IMG/VR virus record: IMGVR_UViG_3300042868_002065
Coordinates: 1-31,945 of that record
From: a virus
Direction: 5' to 3' (one strand)
DNA: 31,945 nucleotides
The notes below the pieces were generated by a model, which worked only from the letters and a program-made list of their open reading frames with translations, was not told the origin of the DNA and did not search any database. The translations under genes were made by a program, and so were the position numbers. Below, piece by piece: positions 1 to 8,133 of this stretch (the stretch's first letter is position 1; the number at the start of each line of letters is the position of its first letter).

Positions 1-1
1 C

Positions 2-15
2 GGTGATCGCGCGGG
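2..15. repeat. 14-bp terminal direct repeat, left copy (cos or assembly junction)
   Basis: GGTGATCGCGCGGG here is identical to the last 14 bases of the window (31932-31945). The preceding base differs (C at 1, A at 31931). It lies just upstream of the terminase genes, where lambda-type phages carry cos. It may be a cohesive-end overhang present at both ends, or the overlap left by assembling a circular molecule. The sequence alone cannot separate these. Confidence 0.7.
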
Positions 16-61
16 ACCGATCATCTTGCGCGAGCGAACTTGCTATTGTAGTACAAACCCT

Positions 62-274
62 ATGTCACTAGCTACCGACTACCTACTCCTTAACATTGGA
101 CACTCAACCTTAAAGTGGCATTTGGACCGCATCAAAAGCGGATCATTCACCATCGACCAAGTCGCGGTGTTCTATTGTCCCGATCCCAAGAAATCGGTTT
201 ACAAAACCGTTACCCGAGGTCTTGAAGAACTGGTCAAGATGAAGCCCGAGAACCTCCCGATCCAATTGCGATGA
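62..274 (+). CDS. Small hypothetical protein upstream of small terminase
   Basis: This is a 70-residue protein of unknown function. The frame is open from a TTG at 26, but the ATG at 62 is preferred because it is the first ATG and removes a Cys-rich leader. The stop overlaps the next start as ATGA at 271-274, so the gene appears translationally coupled to the small terminase gene. The C-terminal half is basic and helical-looking (RGLEELVKM), and may bind DNA, but no family is recognised. It is the first gene after the probable cos junction. Lambda-like phages often carry a small regulatory or packaging accessory gene here. Confidence 0.6.
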   Translation: MSLATDYLLLNIGHSTLKWHLDRIKSGSFTIDQVAVFYCPDPKKSVYKTVTRGLEELVKMKPENLPIQLR

Positions 275-909
275 CTCAAACCGAGTACGTCAAACACAGC
301 GGTTTAACCAAAGGAAGAGTCTCGCAACTTACCGCAGCAGGGATGCCGTTAACCTCCCCAGAAGAAGCAGACGCTTGGAGAGGATCGCGCAAAGGAATTG
401 GCGGCAGACCATCGACGCTCCAGCGAATGACTGCGATACAGCAGCAACCAGCACCAGAAGTCGCAGGTGGACCGTACAGACCTCCCGAAGCGTCTGCCGC
501 AATCAACGCTGCTCTTGCGACAGAAGACTCCCCGCAGGGAGCGTATGAGCGGCAAAAGAAGATCGAGCGAGCCGCTTATGATCTAGCGGTTGAAGCCCTA
601 CAATCTCGGTCCCTCGATGCTGGCAGAATGGTCTCGGTACACGCGACCGCAGCGAAGAATCTTATCTCCTCCCGCGATGACGTACTGGCTCAATCCGAGA
701 AGGAGAGAACGCTGGTATCCGGCGCGTGGGTTAAGAAGGCAATGCAGGAACACGATGGAGCAGTGTCCCAACTTCTGAAGTCTATGCCGAAACAGTTATC
801 CGGTCGCATTGCTCCGCATGATCCCGAACACGCAGAGCGCGAGCTAGAGCGTTGGGTCCAAGAAGTATGTCTCAAAACTCTGCATCAAACGGACCCGTGG
901 AAATCTTAA
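271..909 (+). CDS. Terminase small subunit-like DNA-binding protein
   Basis: The 212-residue product probably recognises the packaging site and recruits the large terminase. Its N-terminus is a predicted helix-turn-helix (residues about 3-35, with SGLTKGRVSQL), as in Nu1-type small terminases, followed by a Gly/Arg linker (GIGGRPS). The middle (about 75-140) looks helical and charged and could mediate oligomerisation. The call rests on this HTH architecture and on its place next to a clear GpA-like large terminase. It overlaps the previous gene by 4 bp, and its last 43 bp overlap the following nuclease gene. Family membership was not tested by alignment. Confidence 0.7.
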   Translation: MTQTEYVKHSGLTKGRVSQLTAAGMPLTSPEEADAWRGSRKGIGGRPSTLQRMTAIQQQPAPEVAGGPYRPPEASAAINAALATEDSPQGAYERQKKIERAAYDLAVEALQSRSLDAGRMVSVHATAAKNLISSRDDVLAQSEKERTLVSGAWVKKAMQEHDGAVSQLLKSMPKQLSGRIAPHDPEHAERELERWVQEVCLKTLHQTDPWKS

Positions 910-1379
910 ATTGCCAGAAACCAGCCGGTATCGAATCGCTTCGCCAAAACCGAATCGCGATCAAAGCTATCGAGCGTCAGACCGGCTTAGAGTTCCTGTC
1001 GATATCAGACCAAGAGCCTTCCCGCATTGATGGCTTCATATTTGATCCGGCTAAAGGAATCATCACCGGAATCTATGAGGTCAAGACTCGTAGCTATGGC
1101 TTGCACAAGCTCCAGACCACATTCGGAAATGAATGGATGATTTCTTGGTCTAAGATCCAAGCGGCTCTTGAAGTTACTAGACGCACAAAGCTCCCGTTCT
1201 ACGGAGTGCTGCATCTGCTGGATGACAACATTGTTATGATGGTTGAGATCTTTAACCGCAATGCGTCTTGGGCGGCAAACCATAAGGTAGAGGATCGTCT
1301 TGTTAACGGAATAAAAGATCGCATGGCGTTAATTAATATGGCGACCGCTATGCAATATAAGATGAACCAACTATTCTGA
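867..1379 (+). CDS. PD-(D/E)XK-like nuclease between terminase subunits
   Basis: The 170-residue protein carries the pattern of a PD-(D/E)XK nuclease core: RIDGF with Asp55, then IYEVKTR giving Glu71-x-Lys73, followed by helix-strand segments (SWSKIQAALEV, FYGVLHLL). These residues would bind the catalytic metal. ATG 867 is chosen over an in-frame TTG at 852. The start lies inside the small terminase gene, and the stop overlaps the large terminase ATG by one base (TGATG at 1377-1381). Phages often place an HNH endonuclease beside terminase to help cos cleavage; a PD-(D/E)XK enzyme here may have a similar role, but that is inference. It could instead be a defence or replication nuclease. Confidence 0.6.
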   Translation: MSQNSASNGPVEILNCQKPAGIESLRQNRIAIKAIERQTGLEFLSISDQEPSRIDGFIFDPAKGIITGIYEVKTRSYGLHKLQTTFGNEWMISWSKIQAALEVTRRTKLPFYGVLHLLDDNIVMMVEIFNRNASWAANHKVEDRLVNGIKDRMALINMATAMQYKMNQLF

Positions 1380-3229
1380 TGACAGACCTAGAGCTTGAAA
1401 TCCTAGAGTTCCGACGGCAGTTATGGCGACCGACTCCACGGCAGTCAGTTGTCGAATGGGCTGAGAGCAATCTGACTCTAAGCCAGCGGCAGACCGAGCA
1501 TCCCGGTCCCTTCTCCACGGCTGTAAGACCATATTGCCGAGAACCGTTGGAATCTTGGAAAGATCCTGCGGTCTCCGAGGTCACGTTGTGTTGGGGAAGT
1601 CAGACCAGTAAAACCACCACTCTAATGGCCGGTCTTGCTTGGTCCATCGACGTAGAGCCGTCTCCTGCGTTGTGGTTGATGCCGAGTGAGAATCTGGCTC
1701 GCAGCTTCTCCAAGTCGCGCTGGCTCCCCATGCTTGAAGACTCTCCTGCTATGGTCGCGCGGTTTCCAACCGATAAAGACCAGATCACCAATCTAGAGCA
1801 GCAGTTCGACCGCTGCACTTTGACTTTTGTGGGGAGCAACTCACCGGCAAATCTAGCGTCTCGTCCCGTCAGAATCTTGGTCGCAGATGAGGTGGACAAG
1901 TTTGCAGACGCTACCGCCAAAGAAGCTGATGCTCTTGATCTTGCCGAGCAGCGACTCAAAGCGTTCAGTAGCTCTAAAGCGTTCTTTACAAGCACTCCGA
2001 CGACCTCGGAGGGGAGGATCTGGCAGCGATATCTACGAGGAGACCAGCGGAGGTATTACATCCCCTGCCCATACTGCCGCGAGCATATCAAACTGGAGTG
2101 GCGACAAGTCACTTGGGAAAACGAGAAACTGGAAGACGGCAGACCTGACTGGCAGCGCATCCGTACCACCGCTCATTACGTTTGCCAACTATGTCAGGGA
2201 AAGATAAGCGACAGCCAGAAAGTTGCAGGGTTACGGCATGGCAAGTGGATCTCGGAGAATAAAGCCAGCCTCCCGAGCGTAAGGTCTTATCATCTGTCGT
2301 CTTTGTATTCCCCAGACCGCAAATGTACTTGGGGAAATCTTGCTGTCGCATTCTTGGAAGCAAAATCCTCGATGATGGGGTTGCAGGGATTCATCAACGG
2401 TATGCTCGCGGAACCGTGGGAAAATCAGGAGACCCAACAAGACCGAGTCGAGATCGTATCTGATGCTGGAATCCCTGAAGCCAGACGCTATCTAACCGCT
2501 GACGTACAAGCTGCGGCTCCTTTCTTGTGGTGGGTCTGCCGCGAGTGGAGCAAAGGCAACTCCCGTCTGGTTGGAGCCGGTCACGCTGATGATTTTGCCG
2601 CACTGCGTAGGATACAACTCCAATACAACGTCCACGATATGGATGTTGGCGTTGATTCCGGTTATAACACGCAAGCGGTCTATGATGCTTGTGCTGAGTT
2701 TTCTCAGAGTAGCGGAAGCCCGATAAACTATCCATGCGGTCTGCGGTATCCGCCAGAAGGAGGTCTCCGAAAGCCAATGTTAATTGGCTGGCTGCCGATG
2801 AAAGGACGCGAGACTGGAGCCAGATTTACGTCTAAGACCGGCTCAATCCATCCCTTTGGAATCACAACTTCAACCTCAATGCGTACGGACGCTGTACAGC
2901 CTCTGCTTGTCTTTGACACTGAGCATATGCGCGAGGTACTCCAGCGGCTCCGTAAAGGGACCGAGACGCATCAATGGAGTGTTTGTAGCCTACCCGCTCC
3001 GCTAGACGCTGAAGGGGCTTTTGCGAGCGATTCTGATACCTATTGGAAGCATCTAGACAGCCATCTTCTCAAGCCAACGGCTAACCGCTCCGGTAGGATC
3101 AAACATCTATGGTTCAAGCGAAACACTCGCTGGCCGGACCATTTGCATGACTGTGAAATCATGCAACTTGCTATGGTTATGTTGTGGGGAGACCTAACTT
3201 CCAGTACCTCGGAAAATTCTAGTGGTTGA
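1379..3229 (+). CDS. Terminase large subunit, GpA family
   Basis: This is the 616-residue ATP-driven packaging motor and cos-cleaving nuclease. Visible motifs are a Walker A-like GSQTSKTT (73-80), Walker B ILVADEVD (166-173), a coupling motif STPTTS (205-210), and two Cys pairs, CPYC (230-233) and CQLC (269-272), as in GpA-type terminases. The C-terminal RNase H-like nuclease shows LTADVQ (about 372-377), VGVDSGYNT (423-431) and a late LHDCE. Length and layout match lambda gpA (about 640 residues). GpA terminases cut at cos, which agrees with the short repeat at the window ends. Its ATG overlaps the upstream stop by one base. Confidence 0.95.
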   Translation: MTDLELEILEFRRQLWRPTPRQSVVEWAESNLTLSQRQTEHPGPFSTAVRPYCREPLESWKDPAVSEVTLCWGSQTSKTTTLMAGLAWSIDVEPSPALWLMPSENLARSFSKSRWLPMLEDSPAMVARFPTDKDQITNLEQQFDRCTLTFVGSNSPANLASRPVRILVADEVDKFADATAKEADALDLAEQRLKAFSSSKAFFTSTPTTSEGRIWQRYLRGDQRRYYIPCPYCREHIKLEWRQVTWENEKLEDGRPDWQRIRTTAHYVCQLCQGKISDSQKVAGLRHGKWISENKASLPSVRSYHLSSLYSPDRKCTWGNLAVAFLEAKSSMMGLQGFINGMLAEPWENQETQQDRVEIVSDAGIPEARRYLTADVQAAAPFLWWVCREWSKGNSRLVGAGHADDFAALRRIQLQYNVHDMDVGVDSGYNTQAVYDACAEFSQSSGSPINYPCGLRYPPEGGLRKPMLIGWLPMKGRETGARFTSKTGSIHPFGITTSTSMRTDAVQPLLVFDTEHMREVLQRLRKGTETHQWSVCSLPAPLDAEGAFASDSDTYWKHLDSHLLKPTANRSGRIKHLWFKRNTRWPDHLHDCEIMQLAMVMLWGDLTSSTSENSSG

Positions 3230-3253
3230 CAAACTTGCGGCTCTGTTGATAGT
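3226..3253 (+). promoter_or_regulatory. Candidate sigma70 promoter after terminase gene
   Basis: A consensus TTGACA (3226-3231) overlaps the terminase stop codon. After a 16-nt spacer comes GATAGT (3248-3253), matching TATAAT at four of six positions. Transcription would begin near 3260, almost at the GTG start at 3262. TTGACA can arise by chance from a TGA stop followed by CA, as it does at 16347, so support is limited. Confidence 0.3.
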
Positions 3254-3261
3254 CCGCGCAA

Positions 3262-3663
3262 GTGTTCACATACACAGTAGCAACTAAGCGGAGTTACTTG
3301 CGTACGACCTACGCGAGCAAAGCCGCTTTGACACTGCTTGAGGCTTTGACGGCAAAGCTAACTGTTTCCGCTAACTCGATGGAGAGCGGGAATGTGGTCC
3401 GCAGTACTTCCAGTTCTGACGTTTCCGTTGAGTTCGCTGAACCCGGTAAGGGGACCGCAGCACCAATTGAGATGCTCCAAATGTGGGAATCTTTGCTAAC
3501 GGATTACGATTACGCTGTAACGCTTCTCTCTGGTGATGGGATCGCTAGTCCCACCGATCTCCAGATTTACAACAAGATGCTGACCGCCGTTCTGGTTTCA
3601 ACCACTCGGTATTATGGGGATTTCACGCAATTCCGTCGTGAAGCCACAACCCGAATGAGCTAA
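3262..3663 (+). CDS. Putative head-tail joining protein in gpW position
   Basis: The 133-residue protein lies between large terminase and portal, where lambda carries gpW. It is helical, with YASKAALTLLEALTAKL near residues 17-33, and it is longer than lambda gpW (68 residues), so the assignment is positional only. GTG 3262 is the first usable start after the in-frame TAG at 3250; an in-frame TTG at 3298 is an alternative. TAATG at 3661-3665 couples it to the portal gene. It could also be a small terminase accessory or another virion protein. Confidence 0.5.
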   Translation: MFTYTVATKRSYLRTTYASKAALTLLEALTAKLTVSANSMESGNVVRSTSSSDVSVEFAEPGKGTAAPIEMLQMWESLLTDYDYAVTLLSGDGIASPTDLQIYNKMLTAVLVSTTRYYGDFTQFRREATTRMS

Positions 3664-5231
3664 TGGGATTCCTTCAAAACATAGCGAACAAGCTGTTTCC
3701 CGCTCCCGTTAACAAATACGAAGGAGCCGGTCAGTCGTTGCGTCGTTCTTATCTCGATACGTCTTACACTTCCGCGCGGTTTGATGTTACTAGTTCGACT
3801 CGTCAAGCCATCGTTCGCAAGTCTCGCTTTTTCGAGCAAAACAACGCTGTGCTGAATAGGCTTGGCGACTTGTTTGAGAGTTACACTGTCGGCTCCAGCT
3901 TCTCGGTTCAACCAGCCTCCAGTGATTCCGCTTGGAACCTAAAAGCCAAGAAGTGGTTTGATGTTTGGAGCCGTTATCCCGATATTGGCTCTCGCCAGTC
4001 GTTCTCCACTCTGATGGGGCAAGCCGCTCGCGGCTGGTTCTACGATGGTGAGTCGTTCCTGCTGCTCACCAAAGGAGAGACCGGCAAACCTCGGTTGCAG
4101 CTAATTGAGGCTCAATCCATTGCTACTCCAGTAGGGATGCAAGCAGATGAGACCGTATTTGATGGCATCCGCTTTGATCCAAGAACTGGACGAGCCATCT
4201 CCTACTTTATTGGATCGGAAAAGACTCAGGGTAACCTGACTGATGTTCGCTCCATTCCTTCTGATTCCGTAGTCCATATCTACGAACCGAATCGTCCCGG
4301 TCAACTCCGAGGTCTTCCGTTTGTTTCGGCGGTTATCAATGATTTGCACGATCTTGATGATCTGCAAAAGCTGGAGATGGAAGCTTGTAAGCTTGGTGCG
4401 TCTGTCGCTCAGATTATTAAGACTGACGCTGGTGAAGTCCAAGCGAGCAACCTCCGCGCTGGTACTGCTGGATCGAGCGTAAACACCGCCGAGAATTACT
4501 ACGAACAGGTCTTTGGATCTGGCGTTAAGGTAATGAAAAACGGTGACAGTTTCGAGCAGTTTGCAACCGAGCGTCCCGGTGTAAATATGCGCGAGTACTG
4601 GCGACAACTGACCGAGAAAGTCTGTGCTGGCGTTGGTATCCCTTACGTTCTGGTATATCCCGAGTCAATGCAGGGAACTGTCTATCGCGGTGCGCTCGAT
4701 ATGTCGTCTGTTTGGTTCCGGTCTCGCCATCAAGTTATGGCTTCAGCGGCTCGTCGTATTTATGAGTACGCGATGGAGTACGCGATCAAGAACGATCCTA
4801 CGCTCAATGACGCTCCCTCGGATTGGTACGAAGTATCAATCACCGCTCCACGCTCCCCGAATGTTGACGTTGGCCGTAATTCTGCGGCTCAATTGGCAGA
4901 ACTAGAGGCTGGCGTTGTTACCTTTGACGAGGTTTACGGTGCGCGTGGTCTTGATTGGCGTTCTGCTTTAGAGTCAAAAGCTCAACAAGCTTTGTTTGTA
5001 CGTCAACTCGCTGCGAAATACGGAGTCGATGTATCTGAGATTTCGGTGATTCAGAAAGAGCGTCCCGCAACTAGTGTTGCAACTGCTATTGACATTGAAG
5101 GCGATCCTTCTGAATCTCCGTCTCCAGTTGCTCCGTCAGAAGGTGGGTCGCAACCTGTTGTTGTAGAGCAGGAAGAGATTACCGCTACCGTCAAAAAGAC
5201 TCGGAAACCAAAAGCCAAGAAAACCGAATGA
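3663..5231 (+). CDS. Portal protein, lambda gpB-like
   Basis: The 522-residue protein would form the dodecameric ring through which DNA enters and leaves the head. It shows lambda-type portal features: an N-terminal stretch with SLRRSYLD and NNAVLNRLGDLFESYTVG, a central GWFYDGESFLLL, and the conserved-looking AGVGIPYVLVYPE followed by YRGALDMSSVWFRSRHQVM. The C-terminal tail (about residues 475-522) is rich in Pro, Glu and Lys and looks disordered. Its length is near lambda gpB (533). It overlaps the protease-capsid gene by 4 bp (ATGA, 5228-5231), the usual portal-protease arrangement. Confidence 0.92.
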   Translation: MGFLQNIANKLFPAPVNKYEGAGQSLRRSYLDTSYTSARFDVTSSTRQAIVRKSRFFEQNNAVLNRLGDLFESYTVGSSFSVQPASSDSAWNLKAKKWFDVWSRYPDIGSRQSFSTLMGQAARGWFYDGESFLLLTKGETGKPRLQLIEAQSIATPVGMQADETVFDGIRFDPRTGRAISYFIGSEKTQGNLTDVRSIPSDSVVHIYEPNRPGQLRGLPFVSAVINDLHDLDDLQKLEMEACKLGASVAQIIKTDAGEVQASNLRAGTAGSSVNTAENYYEQVFGSGVKVMKNGDSFEQFATERPGVNMREYWRQLTEKVCAGVGIPYVLVYPESMQGTVYRGALDMSSVWFRSRHQVMASAARRIYEYAMEYAIKNDPTLNDAPSDWYEVSITAPRSPNVDVGRNSAAQLAELEAGVVTFDEVYGARGLDWRSALESKAQQALFVRQLAAKYGVDVSEISVIQKERPATSVATAIDIEGDPSESPSPVAPSEGGSQPVVVEQEEITATVKKTRKPKAKKTE

Positions 5232-7381
5232 GTTTTACCAAGAAGTCAGATTGGCTTTACTTCGCTCCGGCAAACGCTGCCGGCGATCCCGCTACCGTTC
5301 AGATCTTTGACCAAATTGGCGAAGACTGGTACGGTGGAAGCGGTCTATCTGCAAAGCAGTTTTCGGATGTACTCAACGAGATTGGCAATGGTCCGCTGCT
5401 CGTAGAGATCAACTCTCCCGGTGGTAACGTCTGGGATGGATTGTCCATCTACAATCAGTTGCGCGGTCGCAAAGCTCCGGTGACCACTCGCGTCGTTGGC
5501 ATTGCGGCTTCCATTGCGTCAATTATCGCTCTTGCCGGTGATCGCGTAGAGATGGCTGACGCTGCTCTGATGATGATCCACGATCCATCAGGTATGGCTT
5601 CTGGTACTTCCGAGGATATGCGGAAGATGGCCGAAGCTCTTGATCAACACGCTGAGGTGCTTGTTGGAGTGTACAATAAGAAGACTGGTCGCTCCGCTGA
5701 GTCTATCCGCGCTGCAATGAAAGCCGAGACTTGGTTTACTACCGCTGAGGCTCTAGCTTTTGGCTTGGTGGACAAACCCATCAAGCAGTTGGCTATGGCC
5801 GCTAAATGGCATCCTCGCGCTGTTACCAAGACTGCTCCTGAGACGGTCAAGAACAACCTCCGTCGAGGTCTTGAGCAATACGAGGAAGGTCTTGCTGGCG
5901 ATGGTTTAGAGCCAGCAACTGTTACCGATGCTAAATCTCTGGTTGCAGGAGAGGCTCCTACCGAAAACAAGATCCGCAAAGCTAACGCTTGGTGGGGACG
6001 CAACGACCGATTCTTGGAAGCAGAACCTAATACTCCTGCGGATGTAGCGGCAAACCTCTGGGGAGGTGCTGCTGGCCGCGATTGGTTCTCCGCACTCTTT
6101 GCTCAACTAGAAGAGCCGTCTGATACCAATACAGACAAAACACTTTCGACTGATGGCGAAAAAACCATCAACGATTCTGGCGTGGACTCCACGCCGCAAC
6201 CAACACAAACCACCGACACACATATGTCTGACACTGCTACTACTGTGACGGCTGCGGCTGCTCCTGCCGCTCCCGTTGATCTCACTGCGATTCTCGCGAA
6301 GCTTTCCGCTCTGGAAGCTTCTATTAAGTCGCCCACCGCCGCCCCTGCTCCTGATCCGGTTCGCCCCGTGATCGTGAACTTGGGTAATCCTCTGTTGGAG
6401 AAGCACAAGAGCCTCCGCGCTGGTGCAGAGCGTCAGAGCTTCTTGATCCAAAACCACAGCGAGTTGCTGCGCCAGTCCGCGATGATCGCTCCCCAGAACG
6501 CGAATACCTTCGCTGCTGGTCTCGTTGTCGATTATCTCGCTGATGCGGTTATCACTGTTGCTACCACTAAGCTCGCGATGATCGCTGGCTTTACGCGCAA
6601 CGTTGGCTTGGATAACTTGCGTCCCCGCGCAACGGTTCAGGTCAAGAAGTTCACCACCGGCGACGCCACGGTCGACAACGCCTCCAACTTCGAGGATGGT
6701 GCTGCTAACCAGTCTACGCTTGCCGCCACTAGCGTTACCGTCAATCAGATCACTAAGACCTTTACCGTTACTCAGCAGGAGTTGAATCAGGGTTTTGCGA
6801 TTAGCGATCTGGCGATGGGTTCCGCTGAGATCTTTGCTCTTGGTATTAGCAAGAAGGTGACCGCTCAGATGACCGCTGCTCTGTTTGGTGCTGGTACTGT
6901 TATTGGTACTGCTGCCAACTTCGATTCTAGCGACCTCCCTGCGATCTTGGCTTTGGCTAAGAATTATCGACAGAAGCTGCTTCTGTTGGACGGTGGACAC
7001 TTGGCTCGCCTCATGTTCTCCGGTCAGCTCACAGCCGCCGCTGGAACCAATCCGTTCCCTGACAGCCGTTACGGCCCTCTGAACAACGGCTATTTCGGAT
7101 TCGCCAACATCTTGGAGCAGAACGACTACACTGGTGCTATTGCTAACACTGCTGGCTTCGTCTGCGGTCAGGACGCTATCGCGGTTGCGAGCGGTCTGCC
7201 GGTTGGAATGATCGCTGGCGAGTTTGTTGAGCAGCGCACTGTCGAGTTGAGCAACGGTCTGTCGGTGTTGCTGACTGTCTGGTATTCTCGCTCTACTCGC
7301 GCTCACATGGCTTCTTACGATATCATGTTTGGTGCGGCTGCTGCGGATACTACGCAAGCTGAGGTTCTGATCACCGCTTAA
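5228..7381 (+). CDS. ClpP-like prohead protease fused to major capsid protein
   Basis: One uninterrupted 717-codon frame holds two head proteins. Residues about 20-195 form a ClpP-type protease: EINSPGGNVWDG (60-71), the nucleophile region GIAASIAS (Ser95 likely catalytic), and MMIHDPSG with His118. Residues about 200-330 are a charged linker ending in a Ser/Thr/Asp-rich stretch. From residue 333 the sequence changes to an Ala/Pro-rich, helical delta- or scaffold-like segment, then a capsid-type region with KFTTGDATVDNASNFEDG and a C-terminal beta-rich part ending VLITA. Most phages encode protease and capsid separately. Either the protease cleaves a polyprotein, or an internal start at 6224 makes most of the capsid protein, as lambda C/Nu3 does for scaffold. 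Confidence 0.88.
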   Translation: MSFTKKSDWLYFAPANAAGDPATVQIFDQIGEDWYGGSGLSAKQFSDVLNEIGNGPLLVEINSPGGNVWDGLSIYNQLRGRKAPVTTRVVGIAASIASIIALAGDRVEMADAALMMIHDPSGMASGTSEDMRKMAEALDQHAEVLVGVYNKKTGRSAESIRAAMKAETWFTTAEALAFGLVDKPIKQLAMAAKWHPRAVTKTAPETVKNNLRRGLEQYEEGLAGDGLEPATVTDAKSLVAGEAPTENKIRKANAWWGRNDRFLEAEPNTPADVAANLWGGAAGRDWFSALFAQLEEPSDTNTDKTLSTDGEKTINDSGVDSTPQPTQTTDTHMSDTATTVTAAAAPAAPVDLTAILAKLSALEASIKSPTAAPAPDPVRPVIVNLGNPLLEKHKSLRAGAERQSFLIQNHSELLRQSAMIAPQNANTFAAGLVVDYLADAVITVATTKLAMIAGFTRNVGLDNLRPRATVQVKKFTTGDATVDNASNFEDGAANQSTLAATSVTVNQITKTFTVTQQELNQGFAISDLAMGSAEIFALGISKKVTAQMTAALFGAGTVIGTAANFDSSDLPAILALAKNYRQKLLLLDGGHLARLMFSGQLTAAAGTNPFPDSRYGPLNNGYFGFANILEQNDYTGAIANTAGFVCGQDAIAVASGLPVGMIAGEFVEQRTVELSNGLSVLLTVWYSRSTRAHMASYDIMFGAAAADTTQAEVLITA
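6224..7381 (+). CDS. Nested in-frame start for major capsid protein (385 aa)
   Basis: ATG 6224 is codon 333 of the protease-capsid frame. It would give a 385-residue protein, a normal size for a major capsid protein with an N-terminal delta/scaffold segment (Ala-rich residues 8-45). The 30 bases before it are A/C-rich and G-poor, like the leaders before well-supported starts at 12433, 15390, 22558, 22836, 30864 and 31175, none of which has a Shine-Dalgarno sequence. Separate translation would supply capsid protein in excess of protease. The start is predicted from this resemblance only. Confidence 0.5.
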   Translation: MSDTATTVTAAAAPAAPVDLTAILAKLSALEASIKSPTAAPAPDPVRPVIVNLGNPLLEKHKSLRAGAERQSFLIQNHSELLRQSAMIAPQNANTFAAGLVVDYLADAVITVATTKLAMIAGFTRNVGLDNLRPRATVQVKKFTTGDATVDNASNFEDGAANQSTLAATSVTVNQITKTFTVTQQELNQGFAISDLAMGSAEIFALGISKKVTAQMTAALFGAGTVIGTAANFDSSDLPAILALAKNYRQKLLLLDGGHLARLMFSGQLTAAAGTNPFPDSRYGPLNNGYFGFANILEQNDYTGAIANTAGFVCGQDAIAVASGLPVGMIAGEFVEQRTVELSNGLSVLLTVWYSRSTRAHMASYDIMFGAAAADTTQAEVLITA

Positions 7382-7392
7382 TCCTTTAGGAT

Positions 7393-7569
7393 ATGCGTAT
7401 TGCAACAACCATAGCAGTGGACAAGACCGGTAAAACTAAATTGCTGGCTGGTCCCGAAATTGATGCGACTCTCCAGCGCACTAATTTCAACACTGTTTCT
7501 GTTCCTGAAGGAGGCAAGCTCATCTTGTGGGTACAAGGAGCCTTAGCACCGAAGATTCGTAAGGGTTAA
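7393..7569 (+). CDS. Small hypothetical protein after capsid gene
   Basis: This 58-residue frame begins at ATG 7393, 11 bases after the capsid stop, and ends at TAA just before a strong terminator. The product (MRIATTIAVDKTGKTK at the N-terminus, ALAPKIRKG at the C-terminus) has alternating hydrophobic residues suggesting a small beta fold. It fills the space between capsid gene and terminator. Co-transcription with the capsid gene suggests a virion role such as capsid decoration or assembly, but no family is recognised. Confidence 0.6.
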   Translation: MRIATTIAVDKTGKTKLLAGPEIDATLQRTNFNTVSVPEGGKLILWVQGALAPKIRKG

Positions 7570-7581
7570 CAAACCAAAACT

Positions 7582-7617
7582 GGGGAGGCTGTTGGATACG
7601 CTGACAGCCTCCCCTTT
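7582..7617 (+). terminator. Rho-independent terminator after capsid operon
   Basis: GGGGAGGCTGT (7582-7592) pairs perfectly with ACAGCCTCCCC (7604-7614) over 11 bp. The stem may extend inward through two wobble pairs and one G-C. TTT follows at 7615-7617. The T-run is short but the GC-rich stem is strong, and it lies in a true intergenic gap. It would limit readthrough from the highly expressed capsid gene into the fibre and lysis genes. Confidence 0.75.
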
Positions 7618-7632
7618 AACAAACACAATTTT

Positions 7633-7896
7633 ATGGCACTGCAAGCAGACATAGCAACCGAGTATAGTATGGGCCGTTATGGCTCTGAGCTAATCACAAG
7701 CACTTCGGCGCAAACTGGCAACTGGTCTGCTTTGATTCCTACGGAGCCGACTGTTTTTGCGTCGATAACCGGATTTCAGTTTGCCGGTAATTGGCCGTCT
7801 AAAACAATGCCTACCGGAATCACGATTCCCGGCGATATAACTGCATTTCAAATCTCGTCTGGTAGCGTTATTGCGGTCAAAGCCCGAACACCGTAA
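7633..7896 (+). CDS. Hypothetical virion-region protein
   Basis: This 87-residue protein has no recognised family. It is rich in Ser, Thr and Gly with alternating hydrophobic residues (FASITGFQFAG, ITAFQISSGSVIAVK), so a beta fold is likely. It starts at ATG 7633 behind an A/C-rich leader with no Shine-Dalgarno sequence, 19 bases after the terminator hairpin. TAATG (7894-7898) couples it to the next gene. Its place among head and fibre genes suggests a capsid decoration or accessory virion protein, but this is positional. Confidence 0.65.
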   Translation: MALQADIATEYSMGRYGSELITSTSAQTGNWSALIPTEPTVFASITGFQFAGNWPSKTMPTGITIPGDITAFQISSGSVIAVKARTP

Positions 7897-8132
7897 TGAT
7901 CTCAATCGGCATAGCGATCAATAGGACTCATGTCAGCACTGGTGCTGAACCTGAACCGCCGATCATGCGCCGAGATCTTCTGTGTGAGAGCGGAGAGTAT
8001 CTAGTCCAAGAAGAAAACATTGGAGGTAACAAACTTGTCTATTCGTTTGGAACCTACGATTCGCTACTCACAGAAAGCGCAGACTTTTTAACACAAGAAG
8101 ACTCAGGAAAATTCATTCTAACCGTTTACTGA
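7896..8132 (+). CDS. Hypothetical virion protein with LLxESGxxLxQE repeats
   Basis: The 78-residue protein contains a short motif twice: LLCESGEYLVQEE (about 28-40) and LLTESADFLTQED (about 57-69), followed by FILTVY at the C-terminus. A closely similar motif, RLLQESGSFLLQENTDRLLL, occurs in the 151-residue protein at 10703-11158, so the two may share a fold or contact the same partner. Similar repetitive Leu/Glu/Ser segments occur in phage structural proteins, but no exact family can be named. Its start overlaps the preceding stop by one base. Confidence 0.65.
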   Translation: MISIGIAINRTHVSTGAEPEPPIMRRDLLCESGEYLVQEENIGGNKLVYSFGTYDSLLTESADFLTQEDSGKFILTVY

Positions 8133-8133
8133 T

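Noticed and set aside
6107-7408. 433-codon open frame on the - strand
   Set aside because: It lies exactly opposite the capsid gene and its translation is low-complexity Ser/Arg/Leu, as expected from the complement of strongly codon-biased DNA. It has no promoter or domain.
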